DNA from: Amphiura filiformis
Taxonomy: Eukaryota; Echinodermata; Ophiuroidea; Amphilepidida; Amphiuridae
Length of the DNA: 64,000 bases
Direction: 5' to 3'
Assembly (NCBI RefSeq): GCF_039555335.1
Contig: NC_092640.1
Location: 28,057,446 to 28,121,445, forward strand
Numbering within the stretch: the stretch's first letter is position 1; each line of letters starts with the position of its first letter. The notes under the pieces were generated by a model. That model worked only from the letters and a program-made list of their open reading frames with translations. It did no database searches and was not told the origin of the DNA. The position numbers were made by a program, and so were the translations under genes. Positions 1-13,800 of this stretch are shown here, piece after piece.

Positions 1-815
1 GAACGAGACAGATTTGGCCTAGAAAACCGGTGACGTCATGAAATGAGATGTGCCTGCTGTGAGAAAAGGGACTATAAACGCTCTCAATGGACAGAACGTA
101 TACTGTTGCTGTTCACAGAAAAAAAATCCAAATTAAGTATTACAAATGTCATGGTTTTTAAACATATGGATAAAATCAGCCGCTTTTTTATATATTAGAC
201 AATTGTGATATTACAATTCATATGTATATCAATATCATGAGAAATATTAGGCCTAAAAAATAAATACATAATTTGAGCTTAGAATTTCATCTGAGACTAG
301 CATATCAGATATAAACCATGTTAGTCCACAAACTCATGTAGGCCTATATGATTTCCCTGTATATTGCAATGCTATAGTTTCAGTTGGATGAAATAGGCCT
401 ATAACAAAGCAAACGCATAGCAACAATTACTGTGTGGGCTTTGTTCCCGAAAGAGAACAATAGCGTGCATAGTGTTATGCAGCATTGTTATGGTAAGTGA
501 TTGTACAACTCATTGTTGCTAATGTCAAACCTGAGACGAAAATTCGTCTCAGGTCAAACTTGTCAAAGTGATGGTGATTGTATGATGAGAGCACGATAAA
601 GTGTCCGCTTCATTTACCTACGTCATCAGTCAAACGGGGGAGAACACGTACGGTACGCTTCAAACGGGGGAAGAACACGTACGAGGCTGAACTTTACCCA
701 CACAATTTCAGGAGAAATACGCACAAAAAAATTGCAACAAGTGTCAACTTGTAATGTAATAATTATTCTCTTCGAATAGAGATAAACTTGTTTTTGCTAT
801 AGATCTGCCCTTTAA
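1..815. mobile_element. TTAA-type MITE, left end outside the window
   Basis: Reverse-complement relative of 13005-13669: shares the gaacgagacagattt block, the internal middle and the end gctatagatctgccct followed by TTAA at 812-815. By comparison about 145 bp are cut off by the window start. It has about 290 bp of internal sequence missing from the other copy. Confidence 0.7.
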
Positions 816-1666
816 GGTGAGCAACAATTTCAAACTGTTGCGATTTGGTAGTTCACAGCATCTTGCGAATGGCAGTGAGATTTGGCAAAAACTGCATTGC
901 TCATTTCATAGCGAGCGTGTAGAAGAATTAAAATATCACAGATATACTTTTGTAGGTCCGGTGGTTCTTGAGTTATGTTGTAAAGAGGGCTGAAACAACA
1001 ACACTTTTGTAAAACGTACATAACTCAATAACAATAATAAATTAAGCATGTTTGCAAAGTATAGTATTTGTAGAATGAACTTTTGCAAAACATGAAGGTG
1101 TTATTTGTCAATATACTTCTAGTGCCCGTTTCTATTCATCGTTATGTATTCTTCTCCGTGCATTATTTTCGCGAACTCCTTCGCGTGTAGGTTTATATAA
1201 ACCTGCACGCTAAACAATACATTATCTAAAATAAACAATAGATTTTAGATAATACGTGCACGCTCAAATACTAGAAATACTACTTTCACATTACTATATA
1301 ACTTATATAACTATGTTCGATATATACCACCAAAAAAGTACGAATATACATTCTGTGGTGTTAAAATAGTTATAGGGTATGGTATTTTTTTATTTTTTTT
1401 TTGAAAATCATAGGTTACAAACTGTTCTATTTTGCAACTATCATTGCCATATAAATTATGATTAATGAACTCAAATAAATCAAACATCAAATGAGAATAA
1501 TCGAGCTTCTATTAATTAAAAGGGCTAAAAACAGGTGGACCATAATTATACAAGATGACACATCAATACAAAATATTCAGCATTTTACAAATGAATTACA
1601 TGTAGGCCTATATCTAAGATAACATAAACGCGCCCGGGAAACACACACTAGCGCATAATATCATGA
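816..1666. repeat. Second TTAA-adjacent repeat (about 816-1090) and AT-rich flank
   Basis: 816-1090 matches the reverse complement of about 45495-45775 and part of 4290-4336 (ctgttgcgatttggtagttcacagca). It abuts the TTAA that ends the preceding MITE. From 1090 to 1666 I see only AT-rich sequence with no gene. Confidence 0.55.
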
Positions 1667-2238
1667 TCTTACTATAAATAGGGAAATGTTGTATGTATCT
1701 ATGTATCTATGTATGTATCTATGTATGTATCGCTATAAAGGCTCCGTCAGTTTCGATCCAAATGTCGCCAAATTCATACGGGAGATCGATGAATATACGG
1801 GAACGTGTTTAAACTTTATTTGGTTGAAAACGGTCAAGAATTGGCTGCAGAAACAGTGAAAATATGGGTAAAAACGGGTTTTTTGTTATGAAAATCGGTT
1901 GTCAGCCTACGCGTCACTGCAGCTGGCCGGCAGCGCGTCGGCGCCTCGTGCGTAATGCGCACTACGCCAATGGGCGCGTAAACGGCGCAGAGCCACGCGA
2001 CTGCGAGCCAGACACCAGTGGACATGATATTGATAATACGGAAAGAAGGAAAATAAAGGACAAAAAGGTACAATGACGGGTCACGGGATTATGATAACGG
2101 GTGAACACGTCCGCAGACACGCTATGAGAGGACGTAATAAATACGGGAAAAATGATTCTACCTGTTCAGTAATTATTCCTGTTATGGTGAACGCTCCCAT
2201 CTAGCGGGGACCCGCGCGAAGCGCGGGTATCCCGCTAG
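1667..2238 (+). mobile_element. Non-autonomous Helitron
   Basis: Begins A|TCTTACTATAAATAGG, has a TATC/TATG microsatellite near 1688-1730, and ends with a GC hairpin (acccgcgc-gaa-gcgcgggt, 2210-2228), six bases, CTAG, then T. This 5' TC, 3' hairpin plus CTRR and A/T insertion are Helitron hallmarks. It contains a CpG-rich core but no Rep/helicase gene. Confidence 0.7.
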
Positions 2239-2725
2239 TCATCTTCTGAATACTAATTATGGCGTGTCTGTCCTCTGTCCGCGCGCTATCGCGTGCGCGT
2301 GGTGCGTATATCGCGTGTGCGCGGTGCGCTATCGCGTAGTGCTGCGGAGTACCGACGGGCGCAGTGCGAGCATCGGAAAGCATTACAGTGACTAACAGGT
2401 GCATCTCATCGGACCAATAGGCCTATTTTAAAGACATGATTAACATACCCGTTTGCGTTCACATTTCTCCCGATTGAATTGACGGCCTACATCCAGACAC
2501 TACTAAAATTTCGGGGTATTTTTGGGTCCTCCGATGTGGTTGCAGGACAGGGTTTGGAAGAGGCGAACGATGGGTTTTCAGATTATAGGTTCCGAATAAA
2601 TGCTACCTGGTCAATGACCTGACGGTGTTTTTAAAATTTAAGATATTTTACCTGATATTCAAACTAATATAATGAATGCAGCAAGTAATATTGCTTATTG
2701 TTTTAATACACTCAAAGTATATGAC
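2239..2725. other. CpG-rich stretch then AT-rich sequence, no gene
   Basis: 2270-2380 is dense in CGCG/GCGC; the short open frames there look compositional. The rest shows nothing recognisable. Confidence 0.4.
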
Positions 2726-2883
2726 GGATAATGTACTCGTGCAAATGCATTCGTCAAGATAATCGCACTTGCCATGGAGTTATTGCATTTAGCTCTCGAG
2801 CCTATCGGCTCTCGAGCTAAATGCAACAACTCCACGGCGCTTGCGATTATCTTGACTAATGCATTGCACTCAGTTCATTATCC
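2726..2883. repeat. Near-perfect 158-bp hairpin
   Basis: Arms of about 77 bp centred on 2804/2805 (gagcc-tatc-ggctc). Outer arms are ggataatg / cattatcc. Could be a MITE or yield a hairpin RNA. Confidence 0.75.
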
Positions 2884-3340
2884 TTATCATAATATATTGA
2901 TCTAGATAATGAAAATCGATATTTTGGTTGCTTCGACCAACAACACCTCGTCTACCCTAAAAGCCACACTTTTGAAAAACAGATGTGGAAATGAGAGTGT
3001 AAATTGACCAGAATAGATACCAGCCTATAATGCATGGCCTAATTGGATGGCCTAGGTGAAAGTTAGACCATATTTTCAAGATTATCCATGCCTTCAAGAT
3101 GAAATAACCTACTCGTGTTATACTGTCTGGCCATGGTCTGGCCTGCTGTCTGCGGTTTTCCTGGGAAACGTTGTTTTCCAATGTTGGGCTTGAACTTTGC
3201 TTCTGTGTGTAGTTGCTATAGAAATTTAAAAAAAAATGTTACATGATATTTGAGCTGATGGAGTGTCCTCGTTTGAACTCTGGTCGCTTATTTTTCATTT
3301 ACTTCTCACGATGGTCTTTCATTGATCAAACATTTCTATC
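2884..3340. repeat. Interspersed repeat fragment and unannotated flank
   Basis: 2895-2960 (ggttgcttcgaccaacaacacctcgtctaccc) recurs inverted at 45403-45475. No gene seen in the rest. Confidence 0.45.
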
Positions 3341-3576
3341 CACAAACACTTGTTAGGGGGGTCTGATGCAAAAATATTTCATCGCGAAAATGTTTCGCCC
3401 CCCCCCCCTTTTTTTTTTGACATGAAAATTATGGATCAACCCCATAGAAAAGCATATAAACTTAATTTTCCCAGGAAAATTTGTGGTCAATTTTTTCAGG
3501 CCCTCCCTTATATAATAGAGGGTCAAAACTGTTAAGGGCCCCCATTTTGCATCAGACCCTCTAACAAGTGTTTGTG
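3341..3576. mobile_element. Foldback MITE
   Basis: Inverted ends of about 30 bp: cacaaacacttgttag...gggtctgatgcaaa and its complement at 3544-3576. Poly-C and poly-T runs lie inside. Confidence 0.7.
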
Positions 3577-3701
3577 AACGGTCCCTATGTATTATAATAA
3601 TGTATATAATTTTGTTTGCACCTGTTTTAAATCATTGGTAATGGCAATCATTGACCTTGTCTCAAAATTTACCAAAGGAACCGTTCAAATGTTAAATACT
3701 A

Positions 3702-3896
3702 GAGAACTACCTGCCGATTGGCTAAAAAGAAGTTTTCATTATCAATTGGACCAATCAGCAACATTGTTAGAATGATTTCACCACGCAAAAAAATTGGGGT
3801 GAATTATTTGCAAAGCTCCATTCTGATTGGTGATTAAATTGAAGATATCATGTAATCGACCAATCAGAAGCAATGCTAGATCGGCAGGTAGTGCTC
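3702..3896. mobile_element. Foldback MITE
   Basis: Inverted ends gagaactacctgccgat / atcggcaggtagtgctc; the arms carry repeated ccaatcag motifs. Confidence 0.65.
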
Positions 3897-4745
3897 ATGG
3901 GGTTAAATGACGTAAACATGGTAAATGAAGCAGAAACATTGTCACTTTATGTAATTGCTAAACTGTGAGACATTGAACTTGGTTTTAACATAATGCATTA
4001 TGTGAAAAAGAATATGGAGAAGAACAATACATATAAATTAGCCAGGAAAAAGAACAATACACATTAATTAGCCATCGACTCACAGGAAGACGGTTATTTC
4101 TAGCTCGGAGGGTCCTTAGTTGAAAGTTGCACGGGTATGTGGATGAACTAAAGATTCTAAAGTTGGCTCATTTTTGAAATCTAGGTGCGCTCATAGGTTT
4201 AACATGAAGGGTGTAAAATGTTAAACAAAAATGGTTTAAACATGAAGGGTGCTTTTTTCAAACTTATCTTCACTGGCAATTTTGACTTGCTGTGAACTAC
4301 CAAATCGCAACAGTTTAAAATAGTTGCTAACCTTAAGTTAAATGTATCTTGAATCCAAGGTTAGTGGCTCTCAACCGTGACGTATAATGACAAAACACAA
4401 AATTTAAGACTTTTATTTGGTAGGATGTTTGCAATTTCGGGTCATAGATTCTATTTATTCATGCATAACGATGCACGTCACATCTTTTGTGTGAATTTTA
4501 ATATCAGTGAGCAACGTGAGCAACGTGTTTATAGCTTACCAAGTTTCTCAGTTCTGGCTTTTATAGTTGTGGCAAGAAATCGTGCCTTATACAGAGTGGA
4601 ATAAGATTGGAGTTATTATTTCCAGGGAGAACTCTAGAGACGTATGTAGTCTTACCATAATTAACGCACTTTTATACAAGAGCGAAGCACACATGATAAG
4701 TGATTAGTTTTGGAAGTATAGATCTTGGAGATATCGTGTTCAAGA
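3897..4745. other. 5' flank of gene 1
   Basis: Upstream region of gene 1. It holds a fragment of the TTAA-associated repeat (4290-4340) and short AT-rich sequence. No clear promoter element beyond a TATA-like ttttatac at about 4671. Confidence 0.35.
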
Positions 4746-4884
4746 ATGGATGTATGTAGAAGGAGATGGCATTTCTTGGTACTACTTACTGCTTTTGTTG
4801 TTATTGTCGCACAATATGCTTCTGCACAGCGTATTGACATTTCCGAATCCCGTGAATCTCGTGAATCCGAATCCGAATATGTTG
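4746..4884 (+). CDS. Gene 1 exon 1: signal peptide
   Basis: Codes MDVCRRRWHF then a hydrophobic LVLLTAFVVIVA core and a likely cleavage site after ASA. A short Ser/Glu/Arg-rich stretch follows. The exon ends TAT-GTT-G before gtgagc, phase 1. A TATA-like ttttatac lies near 4671, too weak to call a promoter. Confidence 0.8.
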
Positions 4885-7800
4885 GTGAGCAAGACATTGA
4901 TCTTTACTTTACCTTATTGCTTAAATGTTGTAGGCCTATATTTAATTATACTACTAACAATAATTAATAGCAGGTTTTTAAATATCATTGTCCTTATAGG
5001 GCGATTTCACGAAAGGTCATTAGTTCAAATCTACCTCCAGAAGACATGATGCATGGAACAAGCACAAAGCAAATGAAAATTTAAAAAAAAAGAAGAAAGA
5101 TATTGTGCTCATCTCTTTCTTCCATGCTATAACATAGTTTAACTTTAACCCATTATATTTATATACATTTTTGTAACACATCATTTATATCTCAACCCTA
5201 TTCTTTCTGCAAACCATGCTTCTTGCTTTGACTAATCCATCCATCCATCCACCCAGCCAGCCTTTTGTCCAAGGACATGGTCAGGGACAATAATAATTTT
5301 TTATTTATCATAAATTTCTTAAGTTTTCGTTCCCTTTTGACTTAAATTGACGTACCAAGAAATTGCAGGTCGTATTTGGTCATGGTCATCTCTGTACATA
5401 AAACAATAGGTCGATTTGCTTCATACGTATAAAAAGAAGTGAAGAAATGGTATTCTTGTCTAATTTGCGTCACGTTTGTTACTTTGCAAACTTCTTGTTA
5501 TTTTAAAGCCACGCTTTTGAAAAAAGAAAAGAAAAAAGAAACAAGGACTTGGAAAGAGCAGTTTAGATGTGACATTATAAATAGTAGAATTTACGCTAAT
5601 TGTAATAGGGAAAATACCAATGCATAAGCCACACAGTCACAGTTTGGTGTTTTCGGAATGGGCAATCAGGAAGATTGTTATTTATAGCTCGGCATTCTTA
5701 GCGTAAAGTTACATGCACACAGAGAACATTTATTTTCTAATTAAAATTGTACATAATTAAGTAAATATTACATACTTATGTGATAAATGTTACTTAATTA
5801 TTATGAGGTTCTATACTCCATAACGTTATGTAAAATGTTTCTGTGTGTGGGTAGTCTATGTGGATGAGCGAGAGATTCTGAAGTTAACGAACTTTCGGAC
5901 CGTGGGCTCGAGTTTTTAGAAGGGTGCCGGAAGTTTCAAACTTATCTCCAAAAATCTGACAATTTTACCTCAGCAAGCGCACCTTAATTTTGAACAGAAA
6001 TAATCTCAAAGTCCAGAAAAATAGTACTAATTTTTGTGCAGAAAAGGGTAAAACCAAACAAAAACATTTTGACATTTTAAAAATGTATTTGATTTCACAC
6101 AAAACGTTTTAAAATGTTTTATGATCTTTATAAAACCCGGCATTTAATGTAAAAACCCAAAATTTGAGATTTCATACAAAACGTTTTAAAACGTATGACC
6201 TTTATAAAACCCGACATTTAACATTTTAATGTCAAAAACCCAGAGTCAAACCCACAATAACCTGCTTAAAACGTTTTAAAAACATTTAGTATTTGCTAGA
6301 TTCACTATCCATGCTATCCATGCTCAGATCATGCTCAGATATGCCCTGATGAAAAAAAAAAATGAAATTCTGGGGAAAAAATACATTCCAGTGCACAAGT
6401 TTGTTTCTTCTGGGTAAGAATTTTGTTCTTTCATGCAATAGATTGTTCTTGCAGGTTATAAAATTGATAAATAGGTCCATGCATGAAATTTGTATATGAT
6501 GACCTATTTATCAAATTTCTAACCTGCAAGAAAAAAGCTGATGCATGTAAGAAAAATTTCATTTTATTAGCACTAAAATAACAAAATTGATGAAACGAGG
6601 CAAAATAAAGTAATTAAAACGTTATTTACTTATTAACACATTCATGCATTAAAAATAGGTCCCATTTTCAAGGTGAAGTCAATTTCTCCCCTAATTCCCT
6701 CTTGGGGTAAGGGCCCGGGTAAGGGCAAGAGTGTTGGGTTAGGTTAAAGGTTAGTTGGGTGGGATGGGTTTGTATTGTTAACCCCTGGCGGTGATCCAGA
6801 GGGTCAATACTAACACCTCTCATGGTATCAAACATCGGTAGACATATAGGTGCTGGAACTGCTCGACCATTTTTCAAACCCCCTTGCTCCTAGACTACAT
6901 CGGTCTGCTTCAAGATCAAGAAAAGATAAACTCCCATCTGCTCACTTGTGTAGAGCCACAAAATGTTTGTTTTCTCCATTTGGATATTTATTTTTGGTCG
7001 CTGTTATGGGCCAATGGCCGTTTTAAACACTTTTGTATTTTCTTACATTTATAGGCATTTGTGAGACCAATCCTTGTGACAATTGGGGAACATGCATATC
7101 CGAGGGTACAGCGGGGGGTACAGCGGGAGACTGGTATTGTTTGTGCTCTCTGGGTTTCACGGGAGATTTCTGCCAATATGGTAAGCTTTAATTGTTGAGA
7201 AAAAGCGAAATATTAGAATCTTTGTAAAAACAAGTTTTTATACAATTCTTCCATCACGTCTTTACCAAAACGACCCATTCAGTGATCCCAGCACAAGTGT
7301 AAAAAAAATAGAATTGCTTAAAAGTGAAGGATAAGTCATTCAAATTGTCATTTGGTATTTTTGAAATAACAAATTTGGCAAAAAAAACAAAGAAAACAGC
7401 AGTACTGACGAAGTTGAAGCCCCATTCAAATACATGTAGCTAATTTACAATGTAGATACTGTCATCTAAATTACAGATTCGTGTAAAATGTCTTATTTTG
7501 CCTTAAATACACGGCTTTCGGCTGAACCACTCGTAGGCTATGTTAGCACATCTATGACAATGACAAATGTATCAAAATCTGAATTTTGATGATTTTTACG
7601 ATCATCCGGCTGAGCAAATAACTGAATGGGCCTTTAACCCATGAAGATAAATCAAAATCAGTCAATAAAAGTGGACTGATTTCATCATGTTCATTGGGTT
7701 AGGTAAATACTAGTACGTGATGGAAGTATAAGAGTTTGAAAGAGCAATCAGTGTGTGGAATTTAGAAATGGTTGAACCCGGGACCTCCGATTGCAGTTGC

Positions 7801-10800
7801 AAGTGTTTGTATTGACCGGCTATGCAGAAAGGGCGGGAGAAAGAGCAACTAAACTTAAATATTATGAAATAGGATATCTGAACTTTAATTAGCATTGGGT
7901 TTATACGCGGGCGGGGGGAACTCAACACAAATGACCATACGGGTATGTTCCCCAGGAAAGACCCCTCTCCCTTTGGATTCCACAGCTCCGAAAGACCCCC
8001 TATATTTGACCAATATAGAGCTCCGATAGACCCTTGATTTTGATAATTTCAGCTCTAAAAGACTCCAAAATTGCTCATTCCTCATATTTCTGTTTTTAGG
8101 CGATTTTCAACCAGAAAGCCAAGAAGGACCCTTGAAAGACCCCTCAGCTCCAAAAGTCCCCATTTTACTTGTTCGCAGCTCCAAAAGACCCCCTCTTTAC
8201 CGGTATGCCGTCCGCTCCCAAAGACCCACCACCTCAAAATTCCGGGGGAACATACCCACCAATATTTTTTGATGTGCTCGGGGGGTTATACTTCTATTAT
8301 TGTTTTTGACAATGTGGTTTATGGACAGAGCAGTTTTAAATGCAGCATATTTTGTTTGTTTGTTTCAGATGACCCATGCGAACCCAATCCATGTTATAAC
8401 GGTGGTGGATGCGAGAGTGACGTTAGTGATACCTTATCATATTTCTCTTGTACGTGTGAGCCAGGGTGGTCAGGGCGAAAATGTCAAACAGGTACGTTTA
8501 TAATTGAGTTAATTTCGGTCGTTAATTGAGCTAATTTTGGTCCTACAGCCATCTAAGGTGTCATTATTAATGTTCTCAGAATTTTCATTCCTATAATTTT
8601 GTACAGTCCAAGATAATCAACACTTGAACTCAACACTTGGACTGTGTTGGAAATGGGATATGCTCACTTTTTCCCCCAATATTAATTTCAACAATTTTTT
8701 GACCAATAATCATTTTTGATTAAAAGTTCCATTTTAAACCAGAACTCACATACTTGACACGTTTTTGACCCAAGCCATGTTATTGACCAAAAAGCACGTT
8801 TTTGTCCAAAATCGCGTTTTTTTACCCATGTTATTGACCCCCAATCACTATCTATCTTGCGGACGCATCCGAGAAAGAGTTTACGATTCTTTTCCAGGAA
8901 TCTCTATCAGCCATCAGATTTGGGAGGTCATTAATTTCTTGATTGACGTCCCTTGCCACACAGTCGATGTAGTTGAATGGTCTTCTTCCTCTACATGTTC
9001 GTGGAAGCCTCATACAGATGACATCTGAAATTATTTGGTCTTTTGCACGGTAGCAGTGGCCTGCAAATCTGGCTCGCCGTTGAGCAACGATGGAAGACAC
9101 CTGTGGAACACCATCATAGATCTCTGCTTTGGTTTTATGTTCACGCCAGGATATATTTCGAACCCTCATCAACAGCCGGGTGTAGGTACCATCAAGACGG
9201 TCCTGAAGATCTTTCTTCATTGTCCAGGTCTCACTTCCATATAAGAGGATACTCTCTATGCAGGCTCTAAAGAAGGCAAGCTTGGTATTTCTTGATATGT
9301 TGGACTGCCAGATGGTGTGCAGTTTGTTGCAAGCTTTCCATGCTTGAGCTTTGCGAGTCAGAAAGTCTTTCTTGCTGTCGGCAACAAATGAACCAAGATA
9401 TTTAAAGTCCGACACCTCCTTGAGTTGTGTGCCATCCCGAGAAAGGATTGGAGTTGGGTTCTTATCTCCATTAATACACATATATTCTGTCTTCTTGGAA
9501 TTGAGAAAGAGGCCAACTTTGGCGGAAGCATCTTCTAAAGATGACAGAAGATCTTGGGCATCTTGTGATAACGTAGCTGTTAAAGCGATGTCGTCTGCGT
9601 AGTCAAGATCGGTTAAATACTTGTTCTTCTCTCTGCTCGTCTTATTGGGCATGATGTCAATCCTTTGGACTTGTCAGTGTCTATCGACTGTCTGAGGAGA
9701 TAGTCTACCACTATCACAAAAAGGTAAGGGGCCAAGGTGTCGCCCTGCAGGATTCCAGCAGTAGAGAGAAACTCTTCAGTTGGTCCATCACCTGTTTGTA
9801 CAAAACTTGAAGGATTATCATACATTATTGCAATAGCATTCACAATCTCCTGAGGGATCCCATAATTACGAAGAATATGCAGCATGGCCTTCCGGTTAAC
9901 ACTGTCGAAAGCTTTTGAGAAGTCAACAAACACAATATATGCCTGCTTCTTTGAGATTTTAAGCTCTTCTATTATCCTTCTAAGGGCTAGAATCTGTGGT
10001 GTGGTTCATCTACCCTTGCGAAAACCATTTTGGTTACGTCTGAGAATAGGATCTAGATGAGGAGAAATCCTGTTGAGCAGCATAGTGTTATACAGCTTGG
10101 CAGCAAGTGCTGACAGTGTGATACCTCTATAATTTGATGGTTGTGAAAGATCCCTTTCTTCGGGAGAGGTATAATTGTGGATCTTGACAAGGCTTTTGGC
10201 TTATTTCCTTCATGGTTTCATTACAGAAATCAAGCAGTTGCTGATGGAAGAGTGGGTTTTTCCAAACAATGGCTGGTATGTTGTCAGGACCAGGTGTTTT
10301 TGACTTGTTGAGCTTGCTCAGACCTTTTGCAGTTCCTCCATAGTAAATGGACCAGTGTGTATTGGGAGATCGTCAGAGACATTGCTGTTAAAGAACGTAT
10401 CTTCAAGGTTTACGTCTTGCTCTGGTTTCCCTAGTAAGTTGGAAAAGTGTAGAAACCAGTTGTCACGACGCTCTTCAGATGTATTGCCTTTCACTCTAAC
10501 CACAGGAGCAGATTTGGTGTCAGTTATCTCCCGGAGGAGTTCCCAAGAAGCTGTATGTTTATATTCATGATGGAGGTTGTCAAGTTCCTCTGTCTTCTTT
10601 TGAATAGAGGACTCCAGAGTTTCTGTGTAGGCTTTATCAAGAGTAACTTTGGCCGATTCGAGGAGCTTTTGTGATGCTCGGGTGGATCTAGCATTGTGTT
10701 TCATAGATGCACTCTTTAAGACATCTCTTGCCTCAGTGACTTTGTCTGATGCAGCAATGTTGTAGGACTGCTTTGATTTTTTAGGGAGCATCTCCAGTGC

Positions 10801-13800
10801 AACTTCCTCATTAGCCGCAACTAAGGTATCATAAGTGGTGCTAATATTGGGTTCTTGTAGCTCATCGTGTAGAGAACTGAAGCGGTTATAGACTGCTACC
10901 ACAAACTGCTCACCCAGGATGGTGTCTCTGGTAACCTTCTTCCAGTCAATACGTTTCATTGGGTCTTTCATGGAAGTTCTGCATTTCCGGTAGCTGATTT
11001 GACATTTGCATGAAACAATCCTATGGTCCGAGTTCACACCCTCGAAGGAGCTGTATGCACGTGAATTCTTGATTGAGTTGATCCACTTCTTTCTTACCAG
11101 GACAAAGTCTAGTTGAACTAGTTGGCCATTAGGACGCCTATGTGTCCATAATCTGTTGATGCGGTTTTGAAACCTTGTGTTTGTGGCTATGAGGTTATGT
11201 TCCTGCAGGAAGTCTTTCATGTGGTTGCCATTTCTATTGGTTTCTTTAGCAGGTGTGAAGAGAGCATCCAATGGCCCAAGCTGAGCATTAAAGTCTCCTC
11301 CAATTATAAGTAAGTTATGAGCTGGGATGGCATTAACTGTAGAAGAGAGTTCTTGGTAGAAGGAGATAACAGCTTCTTCAGGTTGTTCGTTATGTGGACT
11401 GTAGCAGCAGAGAACTGTGGATGTTGGATTGCCCAGCAGAGAAATTTCCATAATCCGTTCATTATGACTAATAATGGACATGCAGGAATTGATGGCTCTT
11501 GGTGAGATTAAGAAGCCTACTCCACCAGTGGCAGCATTCCTTTGGTTCTTCCATGCTGAAGAGGTGACTAATCTGTATCCATTCAGATCTTCCTGCAAGA
11601 GGGAGTCATTGTGACAAATCCGGTGTTCCTGCAGACATATGATGTCAATGCCATAATGTGCGGCTTCATGAGCAAGTTCTTCTTTTTGGCTAGTGAGTTG
11701 AGAGTTCTGATGTTGAAAGTGCTGATGGTAAATGGTTTTTCCTTTGTACAAATTTGTCTTGACCATCCTTATCTGCATCAGGTTTGGTCCGTCCAGGGAT
11801 GGTATCAACTGGCTTTGAGATCAAACCGTCATTGATGTTAGCATAGTCTAACGGTGACTTAGATGGTCCAGACTTCATAGCAGGGGCTTTAACCCTGGTG
11901 CTTAAATGTAAACTCATATTTCTTGTCAATGGCTGAATAAGACAGAGGTCGCCACTCCTTCTGTCATAGAGGATATAAAGGAAAGGTTTCAGCATTTAGT
12001 CCAGTTGCCACCCATACTAAATCATATGGGGATACACCTGGTCGCCTGCCGAGGAGATCTGTTTTGTTACCAAAAAGCACATTTTTGACCAAAAATCACA
12101 CGTCACAATTTTGACCAAGACAAGATTCTGCAAATATAATAATAAATATAATAATAATAAAATTTGACGTTTTTTTTTTCACCAATACAAAATTTATTGG
12201 TCTCACTACGTCCAATATTTTAAAACTCGTATAGCTCGACCAATAAATTTGTGTATTGGGTTCAACCCATCTAATTTTATATCAAAATAACATTCGCATG
12301 ATTAGTTGTCAAATGTTGGTATCAGGTGTCATGCTGGACGCCCGGGCTGGACGCTTAGTTGAATAAGATATTATCCCCCCTTTTATCCTACTAGCTAAAA
12401 TGTTGGTAAAATATGACAAATTGTGTCAGTAATCTGTAACGTAAAAATGAAGTGCGAAATGTAGAACATGAAGACAGATCCATAGTATATCCATATCATC
12501 TAATTATATTACCTGGGCCTGCATTACATACTTCTGCAGAGTTTGAACCGCCATTCGACTTGAACTGGCGCGACACCGTTTTATCCTGTTGGCCCTATGT
12601 ATCTCTATGTATCTGGGCTACGTTATATTCAAATACTTTTCATAATAAGGCCAAGTTGTTACAGGCTTTGTTATAAGTAACATTATTGTAACGATCATTC
12701 TTTTTTAAATTCAACAGAGATATTGTCCTACGACCCATGTGATTGCAGCCCATGTTTACACGGTGGGACGTGTTTGAGTGATGCAGCATCTCCTGACCAA
12801 TATGTATGTTATTGTCCTGCCGATTTTTCAGGAACTCACTGCGAAACAGGTAAGACCATGGTGATGGTGATGATTGACGATGGTGATGATGATAAAGGAG
12901 ATGATGATGATGATGATGATGATGATGACCAATCATCCATTTAAAACACACATAACTTGTATCAGTTTTGAAAACTTGTTGCAAACTATTCTAACATAAT
13001 GTTATTAAAGGGCAGGTCTATAGCAAAAACAAGTTTATCTCTATTCGAAGAGAATAATTATTACATTACAAGTTGACACTTGTTGCAATTTTTTTTGCAA
13101 GCCCACACAGTAATTGTTAATATGCGTTTGCTTTGTAATATTTCATCCAACTGAAACTATAGCATTGCAATATACAGGGAAATCAGACACATGAGTTTGT
13201 GGACTAACACGGTTTATATGCTAGTCTCAGATGAAATTCTAAGCTCAAATTATGTATTTATTTTTTAGGCCTAATATTTCTCATGATATTGATATACATA
13301 TGAATTGTAATATCACAATTGTCTAATATATAAAAAAAGAAGCGGCTGATTTTATCCATGTGTTTAAAAACCATGAAATTTGTAATACTTAATTTGGAAT
13401 TTTTTTCTGTGAACAGCAACAATATACGTTCTGTCTATTGAGAGCGTTTATAGTCCCTTTTCTCACAGCGGGCACATCTCATTTCATGACGTCACCGGTT
13501 TTCTAGGCTAAATCTGTCTCGTTCGAAGGGACTCGCCGGTTAAGTTGTTTTTTGCGGAATATCAATTTTAAACGTCTTATTTTCTCAAAAAAGGAGTCAT
13601 TTTCATTGTCCTCATAATATTAGCTTGCCAATGATATGATGTTGTTTTCGCTATAGACCTGCCCTTTAAGTGTTGACAAAATTTTTGCCCCAAAATATAT
13701 TTTTTTAAAACATTTTGGCAAAGGTTGTATAGGGCTGTTTCCCCTATAAAACAAATATGAGGTTAATTTGGTCAGAAACCCATACAGGCGTCAACATTGT

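Noticed and set aside
1834-2076. Overlapping open frames on both strands in a CpG-rich region
   Set aside because: They lie inside the Helitron, lack domain signals or splice structure, and reflect base composition.
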